Of a DNA stretch of 64,000 bases, positions 1-8,226 are shown piece by piece. The first letter of the stretch is position 1. Each line of letters opens with the position of its first letter. Origin of the DNA: Paenibacillus sp. DMB20 (GTDB lineage: Bacteria > Bacillota > Bacilli > Paenibacillales > Paenibacillaceae); assembly GCF_000987955.1 (NCBI RefSeq), contig NZ_LAZU01000036.1:186001-250000 (forward strand), given 5' to 3'. Under the pieces are notes generated by a model. That model had not been told where the DNA came from. It saw nothing but the letters and a program-made list of their open reading frames with translations, and made no database searches. A program made the translations under genes and the position numbers.

Positions 1-1
1 C

Positions 2-256
2 TATATTTTCGTCCCGACCATGATCGTGCTTTTCTTCCACGGCGCGACGGCGGGCGTCTTCGGCAACTCCACAGGCGGCGTAAGAGGAGCCGTGTTCGGC
101 GGATTTATCACGTCGACCATCGTGGCTTGGGGACAGTTTCTGATGGTTAAATTCTTTATCGCTTCCACCGTGCCGGATACGGCCATGTGGGCGGCAGACT
201 CGGATATGTTCATCATCGGTCCGATTCTTCATTTCTTGGCAAAGCTGATCTTTTAA
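2..256 (+). CDS. PTS transporter subunit IIC, ascorbate/SgaT-UlaA type (3' end only)
   Basis: The reading frame is open from the left edge and ends with TAA at 254-256, so only the last ~84 residues are present. They form hydrophobic segments with a small-residue loop (GATAGVFGNSTGGVRGAVFG) that resembles the C-terminal half of UlaA/SgaT-family IIC permeases. In that family the IIC subunit forms the sugar channel, and the substrate is phosphorylated by IIB using phosphate relayed from Enzyme I through HPr and IIA. The downstream genes include their own HPr and Enzyme I, which supports a PTS assignment. The substrate cannot be read from this fragment. IIA and IIB would lie to the left of the window. 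Confidence 0.7.
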   Translation, partial: YIFVPTMIVLFFHGATAGVFGNSTGGVRGAVFGGFITSTIVAWGQFLMVKFFIASTVPDTAMWAADSDMFIIGPILHFLAKLIF

Positions 257-357
257 TTGAGGGATTCACCATTTAGAAAGACGGCGATGCGTATCTGCCG
301 TCTTCCTTTTTCAAAAAACATTAAAAGGCATAAAGACGGTCCTAAGGAGGCAGGAAT

Positions 358-1350
358 ATGGGTTTTATACGGACGTTTCATGGCGACATACCGAAAGAGG
401 AACTCGGATTTACCTATTCGCACGAGCATATCGTATGCCGGCCATCCTTCTGGCAGGTGCGCGGAGAGGACGATCTCCTGCTCGACGACAAGGATAAATC
501 CATGAAGGATGTTCTGGATTTTAAACATCACGGCGGACAGGCGATCGTTGATGCGACGGCAGTCGATTATGGACGGGATGTGCGTGCCGTCGAGGAAATT
601 TCAAGGGAAACGGGGATCCGGATCGTCGGCACTGCCGGATTCAACAAAAGCTTCCTGTGGGATGCTCCCATTAAGGAAGAGCTGCGTCCGATTCTCGGCG
701 GTTACCGCACCTATGCCGAGTGGATCGATGCCAAGAGCATTAATGAGCTTGCCGATTTCGTCATCCGCGAAGTGGAGAACGGGTTGGAAGGCACTCCCTT
801 CAAAGCAGGCCAGGTTAAATTCGGCACCGGTTACAACCGGATTACCCCGTTGGAGGAAAAAACGCTGCGGGCGGTAGCCCGTGCGCATCACGAAACGAAA
901 GCGCCGATTCATTCCCATACGGAAGTGGGGACCATGGCGCTTGAACAATTGGAACTGCTGAAGAGCGAAGGGGTGGACCTGAGTTATTTAAGCCTGGGCC
1001 ACATGGACCGGAATCCGGACCCTTACTATCATGAACAGATTGCTTCAAGCGGGGCTTATCTGAGCTTTGACGGCATCGGCAAAATCAAGTATGCACCCGA
1101 AAGCACGCGCATCGCACTCATTCTGGAGCTTGTCCGCAAAGGATATGAGGACCAGATCCTTATCAGCGGTGATACGGCCCGCAAAACGTATTACAAGCAT
1201 TATGACTATGGTCCCGGACTGGAATATATCATTGCCAAGTGGGTACCGCGTTTTGTGGATGAGGCGGGACGGAACGGGTTTGACGGACAAAAGCTGATCG
1301 AAAAATTTTTCATAAGCAACCCTGCCAACTGCTTCTCATTCAAAAAGTAA
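358..1350 (+). CDS. Phosphotriesterase-family metal-dependent hydrolase (probable lactonase)
   Basis: A 330-residue protein with a strong RBS (AAGGAGG, 344-350) ahead of the ATG. It matches the phosphotriesterase (PTE/PHP, amidohydrolase superfamily) TIM-barrel pattern: the HxH metal pair in SHEHI (His22, His24), a lysine in GQVKFGTG as the bridging-ligand candidate, His in IHSHTEVG, His in SLGHMDR, and the terminal metal-binding Asp in ISGDTAR. PTS-linked members of this family are usually lactonases or sugar-phosphate-lactone hydrolases rather than phosphotriesterases. It follows the IIC gene by about 100 bp and precedes a creatininase-like gene, so it probably acts on the imported phosphorylated compound. 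The substrate is inferred only from this context. Confidence 0.8.
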   Translation: MGFIRTFHGDIPKEELGFTYSHEHIVCRPSFWQVRGEDDLLLDDKDKSMKDVLDFKHHGGQAIVDATAVDYGRDVRAVEEISRETGIRIVGTAGFNKSFLWDAPIKEELRPILGGYRTYAEWIDAKSINELADFVIREVENGLEGTPFKAGQVKFGTGYNRITPLEEKTLRAVARAHHETKAPIHSHTEVGTMALEQLELLKSEGVDLSYLSLGHMDRNPDPYYHEQIASSGAYLSFDGIGKIKYAPESTRIALILELVRKGYEDQILISGDTARKTYYKHYDYGPGLEYIIAKWVPRFVDEAGRNGFDGQKLIEKFFISNPANCFSFKK

Positions 1351-1362
1351 GGGGGGCGCACC

Positions 1363-2098
1363 ATGAAGTTTGAGCTTGAAAATTCAGTTGAAGTATCGCA
1401 AAAAATCCGACAATACCGGGCGCAATATTGCCTATCGGGGCTGTAGAGGCGCACGGACCTCATCTTCCGCTCGGTACGGACAACATCCTGGCCGAACGAT
1501 TGGCTATGCAATTGGCGGAGCGGACGCAGAGCTTTGTTTTGCCAACCTTGCCCTTTGGACAGGTGTGGAGTTTGCGGAATTTTCCCGGAAGCATCAACGT
1601 TTCCAACGAAGCCTTGATCCGGCTTCTGTCTGATATCGGGGAGAGCTTGTATCATCAGGGATTCCGGATTTTTGCCATGGTCAACGGTCATTTGGGGAAT
1701 GCCGTCGCTTTAAAGGAAGCGGCTAGGATATTGTACGAAAGAGTTCCCGAGCTGAAAGTGTTTTATTTCTTTTACCCTGGAACCAAAGAGATCATAGCGG
1801 AAGTCAGGGAAACCTCTGCCGCGCATGCGGTTTACATGCACGCGGATGAGATCGAAACCTCCTACATGCTTTATCTGGCAGGGGAATACGTGGATATGGG
1901 CAAGGCGATTGACGGCGCGCCCGTCATACCGGCCGATGCCGACTTCACGCCGACGCGTGGGAAGAGATAACCGCTTCGGCCGTGCTCGGCGACGCAACGC
2001 TGGCCACGAGGGAGAAAGGAGAGGTCATCATCCGGAAATGCCTTGAGGTGATGTCCGAAATGATGCGGAACGCGAAAGAAGCGTTAACGAAATCTTGA
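1363..2098 (+). pseudogene. Creatininase-family amidohydrolase, interrupted by two frameshifts
   Basis: Starts at an ATG 12 bp after the previous gene (MKFELEN...), then changes frame near the A-run at 1400-1405. The main part reads LPIGAVEAHGPHLPLGTD, the hallmark metal-binding segment of the creatininase/MftE-like family, and later MVNGHLGN and HADEIETSY. A second change of frame near 1945-1957 is needed to join the C-terminal part (WEEITASAVLGDATLATREKG), which ends with TGA at 2096-2098. Both shifts correspond to one missing base. With both corrected the protein would be ~245 residues, normal for the family. Members hydrolyse C-N bonds in cyclic or linear amides. It is either a recent pseudogene or, more likely given the same defect elsewhere in this window, a sequence error. 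Confidence 0.75.
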
Positions 2099-2165
2099 TT
2101 TTTTAGGTTCATGGGAGTCTGAAGTCTCTTGGACCGAAAATTATGAAGCGATGAGGAGTATGAAC

Positions 2166-2900
2166 ATGATAAACACTTATTTTGACGTGATCCACGAGAA
2201 ACTCCAGCAAGTTCGGGCCGGACAAAGCGGACATATGCGTGCAGCCGCCGAAAAAGTTGCCTCGTGCATTGAAAAGGGCGGCATCATTCATCTGTTTGGA
2301 TGCGGGCATTCGCATATTTTGACGGAAGAGGTTTTTTACCGTGCGGGAGGACTCGCTCCCATTCATCCCATCTTTTATGAGAAACTGATGCTGCATGAAG
2401 GAGCCGTCACTTCGTCGGACCTGGAGCGGCAAAACGGTCTGGCCGAGCGCTTTATGACGGAGCAGGACATCCGGGAGGGCGAAGTCGTGATTATCCTGTC
2501 GACGTCGGGACGCAACCCGGTTCCAGTGGATGCGGCCTTGATCGCCAAAGAAAAAGGCGCGTTTGTCGTCGGGGTGACATCCCTCGAATATTCCGGCAGC
2601 CAGACATCCCGGCATGTCAGCGGAAAGCGGCTTTCCGAAGCGGTTGATCTGGTCATCGATAACATGTCCGCCAAAGGGGATGCGGTGTTAAGCCATCCGG
2701 CGATGAAAGTTCCTTTTACGCCAAGCTCCACGGTCATCGGCGCGGCCATTCTGAATGCGGTGTTTGCCGAATCGATCGATATCATGCTGTCTCACGGATA
2801 TGAACCCCCGGTTTTTCTGAGCGGGAACATAGACGGGGCGGATGATCATAACCAAGCCCTAATCGACAAATATAAATCACGGATTGCGCTGTTGACGTAA
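2166..2900 (+). CDS. SIS-domain protein (UPF0309/YckQ-like phosphosugar isomerase family)
   Basis: About 244 residues with a SIS (sugar isomerase) fold. The first strand and loop read GGIIHLFGCGHSHILTEE and the phosphate-binding serine stretch is ILSTSGRNPVPVD. These resemble the UPF0309 family, which binds phosphosugars or sugar amines. Of three in-frame ATGs (2151, 2160, 2166) the last has the best-spaced RBS (GAGGAG, 2153-2158). The gene lies between the creatininase-like gene and the HPr gene in one strand-consistent block, which suggests it acts on the phosphosugar delivered by the PTS. No residue identifies the exact substrate. Confidence 0.75.
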   Translation: MINTYFDVIHEKLQQVRAGQSGHMRAAAEKVASCIEKGGIIHLFGCGHSHILTEEVFYRAGGLAPIHPIFYEKLMLHEGAVTSSDLERQNGLAERFMTEQDIREGEVVIILSTSGRNPVPVDAALIAKEKGAFVVGVTSLEYSGSQTSRHVSGKRLSEAVDLVIDNMSAKGDAVLSHPAMKVPFTPSSTVIGAAILNAVFAESIDIMLSHGYEPPVFLSGNIDGADDHNQALIDKYKSRIALLT

Positions 2901-2963
2901 ACGGGGACGAAGACAGTCATTCGCGGGTAACACAATAAACTTAGGATCAGGAGGAACGACAAC

Positions 2964-3233
2964 ATGTTTATGCAGACGGCAACCATACAAAACGAGCAGG
3001 GATTTCATGTCCGTCCGGCGCAGCTTGTAGCGAGTGCGGCCGGCCAATATGCGGCAGCGGTACGCATCAAGACGGAAGATGGGAGAACGGCTGACGCCAG
3101 GAGCATGCTGGATCTGATGACGCTCGGCTTGGAAAAGGGCATGGCGGTGTTGGTCGAGGCGGAAGGCGAAGGGGAAAAGGAAGCGGTTGAAGCGCTTTGC
3201 CAGCTCATCGAAAGCAAGTTTGGTGAAGCCTGA
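2964..3233 (+). CDS. HPr-family phosphocarrier protein
   Basis: An 89-residue HPr. The phospho-accepting histidine is His15 in NEQGFHVRPAQL, and the regulatory serine position is kept as Ser47 in ARSMLDLMTLG. It has a good RBS (AGGAGG, ~2949-2954) and its stop overlaps the Enzyme I start by one base (TGATG), so the two are translationally coupled. HPr carries phosphate from Enzyme I to IIA. Because this copy sits inside a substrate-specific operon, it is probably a dedicated paralogue rather than the housekeeping ptsH. The conserved serine means control by HPr kinase is possible. Confidence 0.85.
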   Translation: MFMQTATIQNEQGFHVRPAQLVASAAGQYAAAVRIKTEDGRTADARSMLDLMTLGLEKGMAVLVEAEGEGEKEAVEALCQLIESKFGEA

Positions 3234-4990
3234 TGGGAGGCTTACGAATCCAAGGCATCGGAGTATCCGAAGGAATCCGGATGGCGAGGGCCTTCGTGCA
3301 TAGGCCGCATCGACACGGGGCGAACCGAACGGATGTAGCGGAACGACATCGTCTTCGATCTGATGAGGTGGAAGCCGAACTCGCCAAGCTGAGGGAGGCG
3401 AAAAATCGGTGTGCCGCCGAGCTGGATCGATTGATTCAAAAAGCCAAAGCTGCCGTTGGAGAGGAGCAGGCCGGCATTATGGAAGGACATCGGATGCTCC
3501 TGGATGATCCGTCTTTTTATCCTAAAATGGAAGCCAGGATACGGGAACAGCTGGAACCGGCCAACCTGGCGGTTTCGGCGGTCTTCAACCAGGTGGCCGC
3601 CCTTTTCGAAGGGATGAATCAACCGTATATGAAAGAGCGGTCGGCGGATATCCGCGATGTGGGGGGAAGGCTCTTGGCTTGTCTGCTGGATCCGGCCTCA
3701 TCCGGAGAATTATCCGGGATTGACGGCCAGGTCATCCTGGTGGCGGATGATTTGACCCCCTCCGATACGGTCCAGCTGGATCCGGCTTCCGTGGTCGGAT
3801 TCATAACCAGAACGGGCGGGGCCACCTCGCATACCGCGATCCTCGCCCGCTCGCTCGGGATTGCGGCCGTTGTGGGCACCGGCGACGGTATCGACGCCAT
3901 TTCGGATGGGGATCTCCTGATTCTTGACGGATCGGCCGGCATTTGCGTTTCCGGACCGAGCGAGGACGAGCAGACCCGTTACGCCGGCCTCATGGAGCTC
4001 GAGCAGGAGCGGAGCCGGCAGCTTGAGCAATTTAAAGGCCGCCGGGCGGCAACGGCGGACGGTACATACGTGGAGCTTGCCGCCAACATCGGATCGGCTG
4101 CCGAAGCCGCGGCTGCCGTACAAAGCGGAGCGGACGGCGCGGGACTGTACCGTACGGAATTTTTGTTTCTTCATGCCGACGAGTTGCCCGGAGAAGAAGA
4201 GCAGTACCTTGCCTACCTGGATGCGGGGAAGGCTTTCGACGGACGTCCGGTCATCATCCGCACGATGGATATCGGCGGCGATAAAGAGCTGCCGTATCTG
4301 AAGCTGCCGAAGGAGGCCAATCCTTTCCTCGGGTACCGTGCCATCCGGATCGGGCTTGACCGGCCCGAACTGCTTCGTACGCAGCTTCGGGCGATTTTGA
4401 GAGCCAGCGCTGGGGCCAAGCTGAAAGTGATGTTTCCGATGATATCCGGGCTGCCCGAGTGGCGGCAGGCCGAGCAGATCCTTATGGAGACGCAGGAGGA
4501 ATTGCGAAGCGAGGGAGTTCCTTTCGACGAAGAGATCGAAGCGGGCATCATGATCGAAATTCCTTCCGCGGCCATCATGGCCTCCCGATTGGCGAAAGAG
4601 GTCGATTTCTTCAGCATCGGCACCAATGATCTCGTGCAGTATACGCTTGCTGTGGATCGCATGAACGAGCACGTGGCCGGTCTGTATGATTATTTCCATC
4701 CGGCGGTTCTGCAGCTTATCGCAAACGTAATCAAAGCCTCCCATGCCTCGGGCAAATGGACCGGCATGTGCGGCGGCATGGCCGGCGACCCTCTGGCAAC
4801 GCCGCTCCTTCTGGGGCTGGGCCTTGACGAATGGAGCATGGAACCCGCACGGATCAGCCGGATCAAGTCGGTGCTTTCCGGTCTTCATCGCGACCGCTGC
4901 GAAAAGCTGGCGGAGCATGTGCTCAGCTTGTCAACGGCGGAAGAAGTGCGAAGTGCGCTTGCAGAATTTACCGGCAGCGGTTCCCTGTAA
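3233..4990 (+). CDS. ptsP: Phosphoenolpyruvate-protein phosphotransferase (PTS Enzyme I)
   Basis: 585 residues, the usual Enzyme I length. The N-terminal HPr-binding domain is followed by the phospho-histidine loop GGATSHTAILARSLG (His200), then the PEP-binding barrel with YRTEFLFL, DIGGDKELPYL, FRxxIRAIL-like and IGTNDLVQYTLAVDR motifs. The cysteine loop near the C-terminus reads MCGGMAGD rather than the common CGEMAGD, so a conserved Glu is replaced by Gly. It transfers phosphate from PEP to HPr in the cytoplasm. It is coupled to the HPr gene and ends just before a strong terminator, so it is the last gene of the PTS operon. It is likely a dedicated Enzyme I paralogue. Confidence 0.9.
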   Translation: MGGLRIQGIGVSEGIRMARAFVHRPHRHGANRTDVAERHRLRSDEVEAELAKLREAKNRCAAELDRLIQKAKAAVGEEQAGIMEGHRMLLDDPSFYPKMEARIREQLEPANLAVSAVFNQVAALFEGMNQPYMKERSADIRDVGGRLLACLLDPASSGELSGIDGQVILVADDLTPSDTVQLDPASVVGFITRTGGATSHTAILARSLGIAAVVGTGDGIDAISDGDLLILDGSAGICVSGPSEDEQTRYAGLMELEQERSRQLEQFKGRRAATADGTYVELAANIGSAAEAAAAVQSGADGAGLYRTEFLFLHADELPGEEEQYLAYLDAGKAFDGRPVIIRTMDIGGDKELPYLKLPKEANPFLGYRAIRIGLDRPELLRTQLRAILRASAGAKLKVMFPMISGLPEWRQAEQILMETQEELRSEGVPFDEEIEAGIMIEIPSAAIMASRLAKEVDFFSIGTNDLVQYTLAVDRMNEHVAGLYDYFHPAVLQLIANVIKASHASGKWTGMCGGMAGDPLATPLLLGLGLDEWSMEPARISRIKSVLSGLHRDRCEKLAEHVLSLSTAEEVRSALAEFTGSGSL

Positions 4991-5023
4991 CGACGAAACA
5001 TAAAACCGGCAAAATGCATACGA

Positions 5024-5064
5024 AGAGCCGTTCTTCATCGGAGCTGATGGAGAGCGGCTTTTTG
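5024..5064 (+). terminator. Rho-independent terminator of the PTS operon
   Basis: A 14-bp stem (5026-5039 with 5046-5059, two G-U pairs), a 6-base loop and a run of T. It lies 35 bp after the Enzyme I stop. Confidence 0.85.
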
Positions 5065-5109
5065 CCTGTAATCAAAGTGAGCAAAACGGTACGGGAAGCC
5101 GTGAAGCCT

Positions 5110-5126
5110 TTTACAATTCCTTGACA
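5110..5126 (+). promoter_or_regulatory. Direct-repeat box TTTACA-N5-TTGACA upstream of the response regulator gene
   Basis: Two hexamers with an 11-bp period (TTTACA 5110-5115, TTGACA 5121-5126) lie ~60 bp before the regulator start. The second hexamer looks like a -35 element, and AT-rich -10-like sequences follow at 5142-5155. Nearly the same box occurs at 7269-7285 ahead of the secreted protein gene. An 11-bp-period direct repeat is the usual arrangement for OmpR/PhoB-family regulators, so autoregulation by the downstream regulator is inferred. Confidence 0.5.
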
Positions 5127-5183
5127 AGAAATTTGCGGTAATATGCTAATATAATGATTTGACAATGAATCGAGGTGAAGAAG

Positions 5184-5843
5184 ATGGCTTATTCCATCCT
5201 TGTGGCGGAAGACGACCCATCCATATCCGAGCTGATCAACATGACGCTGAGTTCCTCCGGTTACGAATGCACCATCGTGCAGGACGGCAGTCTGGCCTTG
5301 CGGGCCTTGGACGAAAAAGCATTCGATCTGGCGCTGCTTGACATCATGCTTCCGGAAATGGACGGGTACGCCCTTCTGGAGGCTTACCAAGCCCGGAAAA
5401 TCCCGGTTATTTTCGTAACGGCCAAGGCCGGGGTAGCCGACAAAGTACGGGGGCTGCGCCTGGGTGCCGAAGATTATATCACCAAACCGTTTGAAGTGCT
5501 GGAGCTTTTGGCCAGAGTGGAAGTGGTCCTGCGCAGGGTAGAACGGGAACCGACGGAAACCCTGTCGGTAAAAGATGTCACGCTGGACGCCGGCAGCCGG
5601 AAAATATTCAAGAACGGCCAGCAGGTTACCGTTACGCCTAAAGAGTATGAGCTGCTCGAATTTTTAATGAAAAACCCTAATATTGCTTTTTCCCGGGAGA
5701 GCCTGCTGAATGAAGTGTGGGGCTACGATTTTTACGGCAATACGCGCACGGTGGATACGCATGTTTTAAACCTGAGAACGAAACTGGGGCTGTCGGACTG
5801 CATCCATACCATACATAAACTCGGCTACCGGATGGAGCTTTGA
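5184..5843 (+). CDS. OmpR/PhoB-family response regulator
   Basis: 219 residues. The receiver domain has acidic residues at ED(D), phospho-acceptor Asp53 in LLDIMLPEMDG, Thr in FVTAKAG and Lys in YITKPFE. The C-terminal winged helix carries typical signatures (TPKEYELLEFLM, RESLLNEVWGYDF, RTVDTHVLNLRTKL). The start is the ATG at 5184, with GAGGTG 6 bp upstream, rather than the GTG at 5175. The kinase gene starts 2 bp after its stop. It probably binds the TTTACA-N5-TTGACA boxes at 5110 and 7269. The signal is unknown. Confidence 0.85.
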   Translation: MAYSILVAEDDPSISELINMTLSSSGYECTIVQDGSLALRALDEKAFDLALLDIMLPEMDGYALLEAYQARKIPVIFVTAKAGVADKVRGLRLGAEDYITKPFEVLELLARVEVVLRRVEREPTETLSVKDVTLDAGSRKIFKNGQQVTVTPKEYELLEFLMKNPNIAFSRESLLNEVWGYDFYGNTRTVDTHVLNLRTKLGLSDCIHTIHKLGYRMEL

Positions 5844-5844
5844 C

Positions 5845-7263
5845 ATGGCTTTATGGTTAAAGATCTATTGGACGGTATTTGCCTGGATCATGCTTATTAT
5901 TTTTGTGTTTTCCTTCCGGATTGTAGCCATTACCGGGGAACATAATCTTCAAAAAGAGTATGAGAATGCATTGGACAAGCATGCCATGCTGAATGACGCG
6001 CTGCAGATTTATGCGAATGCGAATGAGGCGCTGTACCAAGGAAACCCGGAACTGGAACGCGAGCTGATCCGTAAAGCCGTGCAAAATTACGGCCGTTATT
6101 ATACGGACAAGTCGAGTTTTATCGCCGTAACCAACCGGGACGAAAAAAAGCTCTACAGCAGTATGGCTGCAGTCGACGAGAACAGCATGGCTCTCCAACC
6201 GGCATATACCGGGGAACGCAGCTATGTCATGCGCTCCGTAGGCAGCCGATCGGTTATTTTCGTTTCCGGATGGGTCCAGTTGGGAAACGGCAAATACCGG
6301 CTTGATTATGAGCGGGACATTACGGCGGTGAAGGAGGATACGAAAAAACTCGCAGCCCAAATTTCGATATGGCTCGCGGGGGGCATGACGGTTGTCGCCG
6401 GAGGCCTGTTTATCATTTTGAAACGCGCGCTCCGTCCGCTTGACCAACTGTGGCAAAACGCAAAAGCAATTGCGAGAGGACAATATGAACAGCGGATCAA
6501 GGTCGAGCGGGACGATGAGGTTGGCCGCCTTGCAGCTGATTTTAACGATATGGCCGAGGCGGTTCAGGTAAAAACCGGCATGCTCCAGCGAATGATCGAT
6601 GAAAGAGAGACGTTTATCGCGAGTTTTGCGCACGAATTGAAGACGCCGCTCACCTCGATTATGGGATATGCCAGTCTGTTGGAGCTTTACAATTTGAATG
6701 AAAAAGACCAGAAACAGGCAGTAGGCTTTATCCGATCGGAAAGCAAACGCCTGGATGAGCTGGCGGTCAAGCTGATGGATCTATTCCGCATATCCGACGG
6801 GAAAACCGTTGCCAGGAGAACCGTTCAGGTAACGGAAATAACCGGACAATTGGAGAGGGCCTCCTCCTATGTGCTCTCGCGCAAAGGCCAGAGATTGGAT
6901 GTAAACATCGATGTTGCCGAAGTGACCGTAGACCCTGAATTGTGGCTGATCCTGCTTGGAAACCTGGCTGAAAATGCGTCTAAAGCTTCGCCGGAAGCCT
7001 CCGTGATTGAACTTCGGGCGAACCGTGAAGGCGCATATGTCGTATTCCGGGTGATCGACCGGGGATACGGTATTCCGGAGGAGCGCCTGGAGGATGTGTT
7101 TCAGCCGTTTTTCATGCTGGACCGCTCGCGCGACCGCAAGAAGAACGGGCATGGTCTCGGCCTGTCGTTATGCAGGGCGATTGCGGAAGCGCATGGCGGG
7201 AATATTTCCTTAATCAGCCGAGAGGGTTTGGGCACAACAGTGATCGTGAAGATTCCGGGTTAG
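5845..7263 (+). CDS. Membrane sensor histidine kinase with HAMP domain
   Basis: 472 residues. TM1 is near residues 8-30, an extracytoplasmic sensor region runs to ~170, TM2 is ~174-193, HAMP follows (LKRALRPLDQLWQNAKAIARG), then the dimerisation/phosphoacceptor helix with His263 in SFAHELKTPLTSIMGY. The ATPase domain has an N-box NLAENASKAS (the usual second Asn is Ser), a G1 box VIDRGYGIPEE and a G2 box NGHGLGLSLC. It pairs with the regulator encoded just upstream. The ligand of the ~140-residue outer domain is unknown. Confidence 0.85.
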   Translation: MALWLKIYWTVFAWIMLIIFVFSFRIVAITGEHNLQKEYENALDKHAMLNDALQIYANANEALYQGNPELERELIRKAVQNYGRYYTDKSSFIAVTNRDEKKLYSSMAAVDENSMALQPAYTGERSYVMRSVGSRSVIFVSGWVQLGNGKYRLDYERDITAVKEDTKKLAAQISIWLAGGMTVVAGGLFIILKRALRPLDQLWQNAKAIARGQYEQRIKVERDDEVGRLAADFNDMAEAVQVKTGMLQRMIDERETFIASFAHELKTPLTSIMGYASLLELYNLNEKDQKQAVGFIRSESKRLDELAVKLMDLFRISDGKTVARRTVQVTEITGQLERASSYVLSRKGQRLDVNIDVAEVTVDPELWLILLGNLAENASKASPEASVIELRANREGAYVVFRVIDRGYGIPEERLEDVFQPFFMLDRSRDRKKNGHGLGLSLCRAIAEAHGGNISLISREGLGTTVIVKIPG

Positions 7264-7268
7264 AAGTT

Positions 7269-7285
7269 TTTACAATTTCTTGTCA
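7269..7285 (+). promoter_or_regulatory. Second copy of the direct-repeat box (TTTACA-N5-TTGTCA)
   Basis: TTTACA at 7269-7274 and TTGTCA at 7280-7285, period 11 bp, starting 6 bp after the kinase stop. With flanking bases, TTTTACAATTTCTTGTCA here matches TTTTACAATTCCTTGACA at 5109-5126 at 16 of 18 positions. This suggests the downstream secreted protein gene belongs to the regulon of the two-component system. Confidence 0.5.
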
Positions 7286-7329
7286 TCTCCAAGATTTATT
7301 CCTGACAGCCCGGTGCTATTCTGGTCTTG

Positions 7330-7349
7330 TCGAAATTCCGGAATTTCGA
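7330..7349. repeat. Perfect 20-bp palindrome before the secreted protein gene
   Basis: CGAAATTCCGGAATTTCG plus one flanking T/A pair is fully self-complementary. It lies 12 bp ahead of the AAGGAGG RBS of the gene at 7376. It could be a dimeric repressor site or an RNA hairpin in the 5' UTR. It has no T tract, so it is not an ordinary terminator. Confidence 0.6.
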
Positions 7350-7375
7350 GACATATAAGCCAAGGAGGAAATATC

Positions 7376-8113
7376 ATGAATAACCATCCATCCAGAAAAA
7401 AGAAAACGGGTTTTATGCTTACTTCCCTGGGAGCGGCTTTGGCCGTTGCATGCTTCTCGCTCCCGGCGTTCGCCCAGACGCCGATCGATGCCAAAAAGGA
7501 CGTGGTTCTGACAGAATCGGCGCCAGCCAAAACGTTCGATGTGCAGCCCGAACTGGTCCCGGGGAGCGGATTCGTTGCGCAACCCGCGGCGGATAATGGC
7601 ATCGAGACTGCCCCTGTCTTGCAAAAAGAAAGCGGATCCGCTCCGCAACCTGCGGCGAAGAATGGCAGCGAATCCGCACCTATCCCGGAAAAAGGAAATG
7701 AAACCGCAGAGCAGCCTGTATCGGCCAGCGGAAAGAGCGAACCTGCCGCCGCTGCAGCTCCCGAGTTAAAGGCTACCGGCGAAGAAGGCAAAATGATTTT
7801 TCCTACCGGCATGACGGACGAACAAGCTGCCCCTTTCATCCAGTCGGCTCTTAAAGCATTAAAAGAGAAGGGAATCAACGTTCCCGAGCAGGGATACTGG
7901 GTCAGCAGCAAGTATTTTGAAAAAGGCACGGGTGAGGTTGAGATCAATTGGTATCCGAACAGTTGGGATGGGATCGGTCCGGTCAATTTGATTGAAGGTA
8001 CGGTATATTTCGTACATTTCAATCACGCCGATCTGAGCCGCGGAACCGGAGAGATTGACACGGTGCGCGCGATTCAAGAGGGGGATTGGTTGCTGCCAAG
8101 CAGCTCCAACTAA
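7376..8113 (+). CDS. Secreted protein with Ala/Pro/Glu-rich repeat region and unknown C-terminal domain
   Basis: 245 residues from the ATG at 7376, which has a perfect AAGGAGG RBS; upstream in-frame codons have none. A signal peptide (basic start, hydrophobic stretch, cleavage near LPAFA-QT) is followed by ~100 low-complexity residues containing about three imperfect 22-residue units (QPAADNGIETAPV, QPAAKNGSESAPI, QPVSASGKSEPA). A ~105-residue globular tail (from MIFPTGMTDEQAAPF) is rich in Trp/Tyr. I do not recognise the family. The box at 7269 suggests it is the output of the neighbouring two-component system, presumably in the cell envelope. Confidence 0.75.
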   Translation: MNNHPSRKKKTGFMLTSLGAALAVACFSLPAFAQTPIDAKKDVVLTESAPAKTFDVQPELVPGSGFVAQPAADNGIETAPVLQKESGSAPQPAAKNGSESAPIPEKGNETAEQPVSASGKSEPAAAAAPELKATGEEGKMIFPTGMTDEQAAPFIQSALKALKEKGINVPEQGYWVSSKYFEKGTGEVEINWYPNSWDGIGPVNLIEGTVYFVHFNHADLSRGTGEIDTVRAIQEGDWLLPSSSN

Positions 8114-8120
8114 GGTTGAC

Positions 8121-8149
8121 GACCGCCGAACGGCGGTCTTTTTCTTTTT
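8121..8149 (+). terminator. Rho-independent terminator
   Basis: GACCGCCG-AA-CGGCGGTC perfect stem followed by a T-rich tract, 8 bp after the secreted protein stop. Confidence 0.9.
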
Positions 8150-8164
8150 CTGCAATCCGGCATT

Positions 8165-8192
8165 TTTTCAATTGGGGAGATGATGATATAAT
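8165..8192 (+). promoter_or_regulatory. Probable SigA promoter for the yeeN-like gene
   Basis: TTTTCA (8165-8170), 16-bp spacer and a perfect TATAAT (8187-8192), 34 bp before the ATG at 8227. Confidence 0.5.
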
Positions 8193-8226
8193 AGGAAAGT
8201 AAATTCATATAGAAAGCGGGAACAAC

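Noticed and set aside
3710..4918. A 402-codon minus-strand frame opposite Enzyme I
   Set aside because: It is an antisense shadow of a highly conserved gene with no RBS or family pattern.
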